DNA from: DALYLB01 sp046154695
GTDB lineage: Bacteria; Acidobacteriota; Blastocatellia; RBC074
Assembly: GCA_046154695.1 (NCBI GenBank)
Contig: JBJXFI010000440.1
Coordinates: 1 to 7,024 of the forward strand
Direction: 5' to 3'
Length of the DNA: 7,024 bases
Shown here: positions 5,421 through 7,024 of the stretch, in pieces
Numbering within the stretch: the stretch's first letter is position 1
Layout of the letters: each line of letters starts with the position of its first letter
Notes under the pieces: model-generated
The model's database searches: none
What the model was told of the DNA's origin: nothing
Seen by the model: the letters and a program-made list of their open reading frames with translations, nothing else
Translations under genes and position numbers: made by a program

Positions 5421-7010
5421 ATGACACGACGAATCACCATTTCGCTGTTTGTTGCGTTGGCGTTGTTTGCGGGCCTCTCGACGCGGAGCTCCTCCGGCGG
5501 GGCGGCCGCGCCCAAGGGGGAGGTTCGGGTGGAGGGCGGCCTGATCTCTGGGACGGAGATCGAGGGCGTGCGCATATACAAGGGCGTGCCGTTCGCGGCG
5601 CCGCCGTCGGGAGAGATGCGATGGAAGCCGCCGCAGCCCGTCGTCGCCTGGCAGGGCGTTCGTGAGTGCAGCGAGTTCGGCCCGGATTGCCCGCAGGCGC
5701 CCTATCCGCAGCTTTCGCTCTATTATTCCGCGCCGCGCAAGCAGAGCGAGGACTGTCTCTATCTAAACGTGTGGACGGCGGCCCGGGAGAGCGAGAAGCG
5801 GCCGGTGATGGTCTGGATTCACGGCGGCGCGCTGACGCGCGGATCGGGCGCGACGCCCACCTATGATGGGGCGAACTTTGCGAAGAAGGGCGTCGTGCTC
5901 GTGACGATCAATTATCGCCTCGGCCCGCTCGGCTATCTGGCCCATCCGGAACTGAGCGCCGAATCGCCGCAGCATTCGTCGGGCAATTACGGCGTGCTCG
6001 ATCAGATCGCCGCATTGAAATGGGTGCGGAAGAACATTGCCGCGTTTGGCGGAGACCCGTCGCGCGTGACGATCTTCGGTGAATCGGCGGGCTCCTGGAG
6101 CGTCAATGCGCTGGTCGCCTCTCCGCTGGCCCGCGGCCTCTTCCATCGCGCCATCGGCCAGAGCGGCGGATCGTTCGGCCCGGGCGTCTTTCTGAAGGAG
6201 TCGCGGGGCAATCAGCCCTCCGCCGAGAAGATCGGCGCCGCCTTCGCGAAGGCCCTCGGCGCCGAATCGCTTCAGGCGATGCGAACCGGCCCGGTCGACA
6301 GGATCATCGACGTTTCCAACAATCATCCCGAGGGCCGAAAGTTTCGCACCGTGGTCAACGTGGACGGATGGACGCTGCCCGATGAGATCCGCAACATCTT
6401 CGCAAAGGGGCGGCAGAACGACGTCCCCGTGATCGTCGGCTCGAACGCCAATGAGATGACCTCGCTCACCGTTCCCGCCTCGATCCCGAAGACGGTCGGC
6501 GAATACCGCGCCCGCATCGAGCCGCAGTACGGCGAACTGATCCGGGAGTTCGATGTCGTCTATCCCGTTCGCTCCGACGCCGATGTTCCGACCGCGTATC
6601 TCGACAGCCTCCGCGATGTGACCTTCACCTGGTCGATGCGCACCTGGGCGCGCATGACCGCGACAGGGCGCTCAAAGGCCTACCTGTACTGGTTCAGCCA
6701 CGCGCCGCCGGTCTCGAACACCAAATACTTTGGCGCATTTCACGCGGGAGAGATCGCCTACGTCTTCAACAACCTCAACCCGAAGACCATGGCCATCCAG
6801 GAAGCCGACACCCGGCTGGCCGCGGCGATGATGGGCTATTGGATCAATTTCGCGAAGACTGGCGATCCCAACGGCGACGGGCTGCCCCCATGGACCCCCT
6901 ACGACCAGAAGAACGCGCCGTATATGGATTTCGGCGCGACCATTCGGCAGAAGAACCACCTGCTGCGCGAGCAGCTCGATTTCATCGAGCAATTTCAGAA
7001 GCGGCGATAG
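5421..7010 (+). CDS. Exported type-B carboxylesterase (para-nitrobenzyl-esterase-like alpha/beta hydrolase)
   Basis: The product is 529 residues, the usual family length. Residues 1-20 (basic start, then a hydrophobic core) form a signal peptide. The order of family motifs is complete: YKGVPFAAPP (53-62), EDCLYLNVW (110-118), the oxyanion HGG (134-136), the nucleophile elbow FGESAGS with Ser222 (219-225), the acidic residue in SNANE (Glu345) and the catalytic His441 in FHAGE. Cys83 and Cys112 match the conserved N-terminal disulfide of cholinesterase-type folds; Cys90 is extra. It should hydrolyse carboxylic esters outside the cytoplasm; the natural substrate cannot be told. AGGAAAGG (5404-5411) precedes the ATG at 5421. 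An earlier ATG at 5413 gives only three codons. The gene starts 56 bases after the selenoprotein's stop with no promoter or terminator evident between, so co-transcription is likely. It ends with TAG, 14 bases before the window edge. Confidence 0.95.
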   Translation: MTRRITISLFVALALFAGLSTRSSSGGAAAPKGEVRVEGGLISGTEIEGVRIYKGVPFAAPPSGEMRWKPPQPVVAWQGVRECSEFGPDCPQAPYPQLSLYYSAPRKQSEDCLYLNVWTAARESEKRPVMVWIHGGALTRGSGATPTYDGANFAKKGVVLVTINYRLGPLGYLAHPELSAESPQHSSGNYGVLDQIAALKWVRKNIAAFGGDPSRVTIFGESAGSWSVNALVASPLARGLFHRAIGQSGGSFGPGVFLKESRGNQPSAEKIGAAFAKALGAESLQAMRTGPVDRIIDVSNNHPEGRKFRTVVNVDGWTLPDEIRNIFAKGRQNDVPVIVGSNANEMTSLTVPASIPKTVGEYRARIEPQYGELIREFDVVYPVRSDADVPTAYLDSLRDVTFTWSMRTWARMTATGRSKAYLYWFSHAPPVSNTKYFGAFHAGEIAYVFNNLNPKTMAIQEADTRLAAAMMGYWINFAKTGDPNGDGLPPWTPYDQKNAPYMDFGATIRQKNHLLREQLDFIEQFQKRR

Positions 7011-7024
7011 CGAAGTGTGCGGAG

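Noticed and set aside
5112..7010. N-terminally extended esterase beginning inside the redoxin gene
   Set aside because: The extension overlaps the redoxin coding sequence in another frame and lies before the signal peptide; the start at 5421 has its own ribosome binding site.
1..7024. CRISPR arrays, tRNA or rRNA genes, insertion sequences
   Set aside because: I saw no regularly spaced direct repeats, no transposase motifs or terminal repeats, and no tRNA- or rRNA-like segments by eye.

Overview
This is a GC-rich bacterial window of about 60% G+C with strong third-position GC bias. It carries five genes, almost all encoding exported proteins. The mix of a PvdQ/aculeacin-type Ntn acylase, a type-B carboxylesterase, a distinctive single-domain radical SAM protein and a TlpA-like redoxin resembles what is common in Acidobacteriota. 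That placement is an inference from remembered family style; no rRNA or marker gene is present.

Layout. Positions 1-1735 (minus strand) hold the N-terminal three quarters of an N-acyl-amide/acyl-homoserine-lactone acylase, cut by the window edge. A 347-base divergent intergenic region follows, with a promoter-like site for each direction and two hairpins in the rightward leader. Positions 2083-2637 encode a small secreted protein of unknown function. A 396-base gap contains an inverted repeat, a promoter-like site and a doubtful small ORF. Positions 3034-4008 encode a radical SAM enzyme with extra C-terminal cysteines. Positions 4186-5364 encode an exported thioredoxin-like protein. Positions 5421-7010 encode an exported type-B carboxylesterase.

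The main result is the gene at 4186-5364. A naive reading splits it into two ORFs at an in-frame TGA (4705-4707). That TGA sits exactly where the first catalytic cysteine of a thioredoxin-fold WxxWC motif belongs. The frame continues for 218 sense codons with the rest of the redoxin fold (including the cis-proline segment) and a TPR-like tail. Fourteen bases after the TGA is a perfect 7-bp stem with a GGA loop, as expected of a bacterial SECIS element. I read the gene as one selenoprotein with selenocysteine at residue 174 in a Sec-Gly-Cys motif. TGA ends another gene here (2083-2637), so genome-wide UGA recoding is unlikely.

Working together: the acylase, small secreted protein, redoxin and esterase all have signal peptides or N-terminal anchors, so their products would act outside the cytoplasm. 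The redoxin and esterase genes lie 56 bases apart and may be co-transcribed. The radical SAM enzyme is cytoplasmic with an unknown substrate. No selenocysteine machinery (selA, selB, selC, selD) is in the window, so the host must encode it elsewhere if the main call is right.
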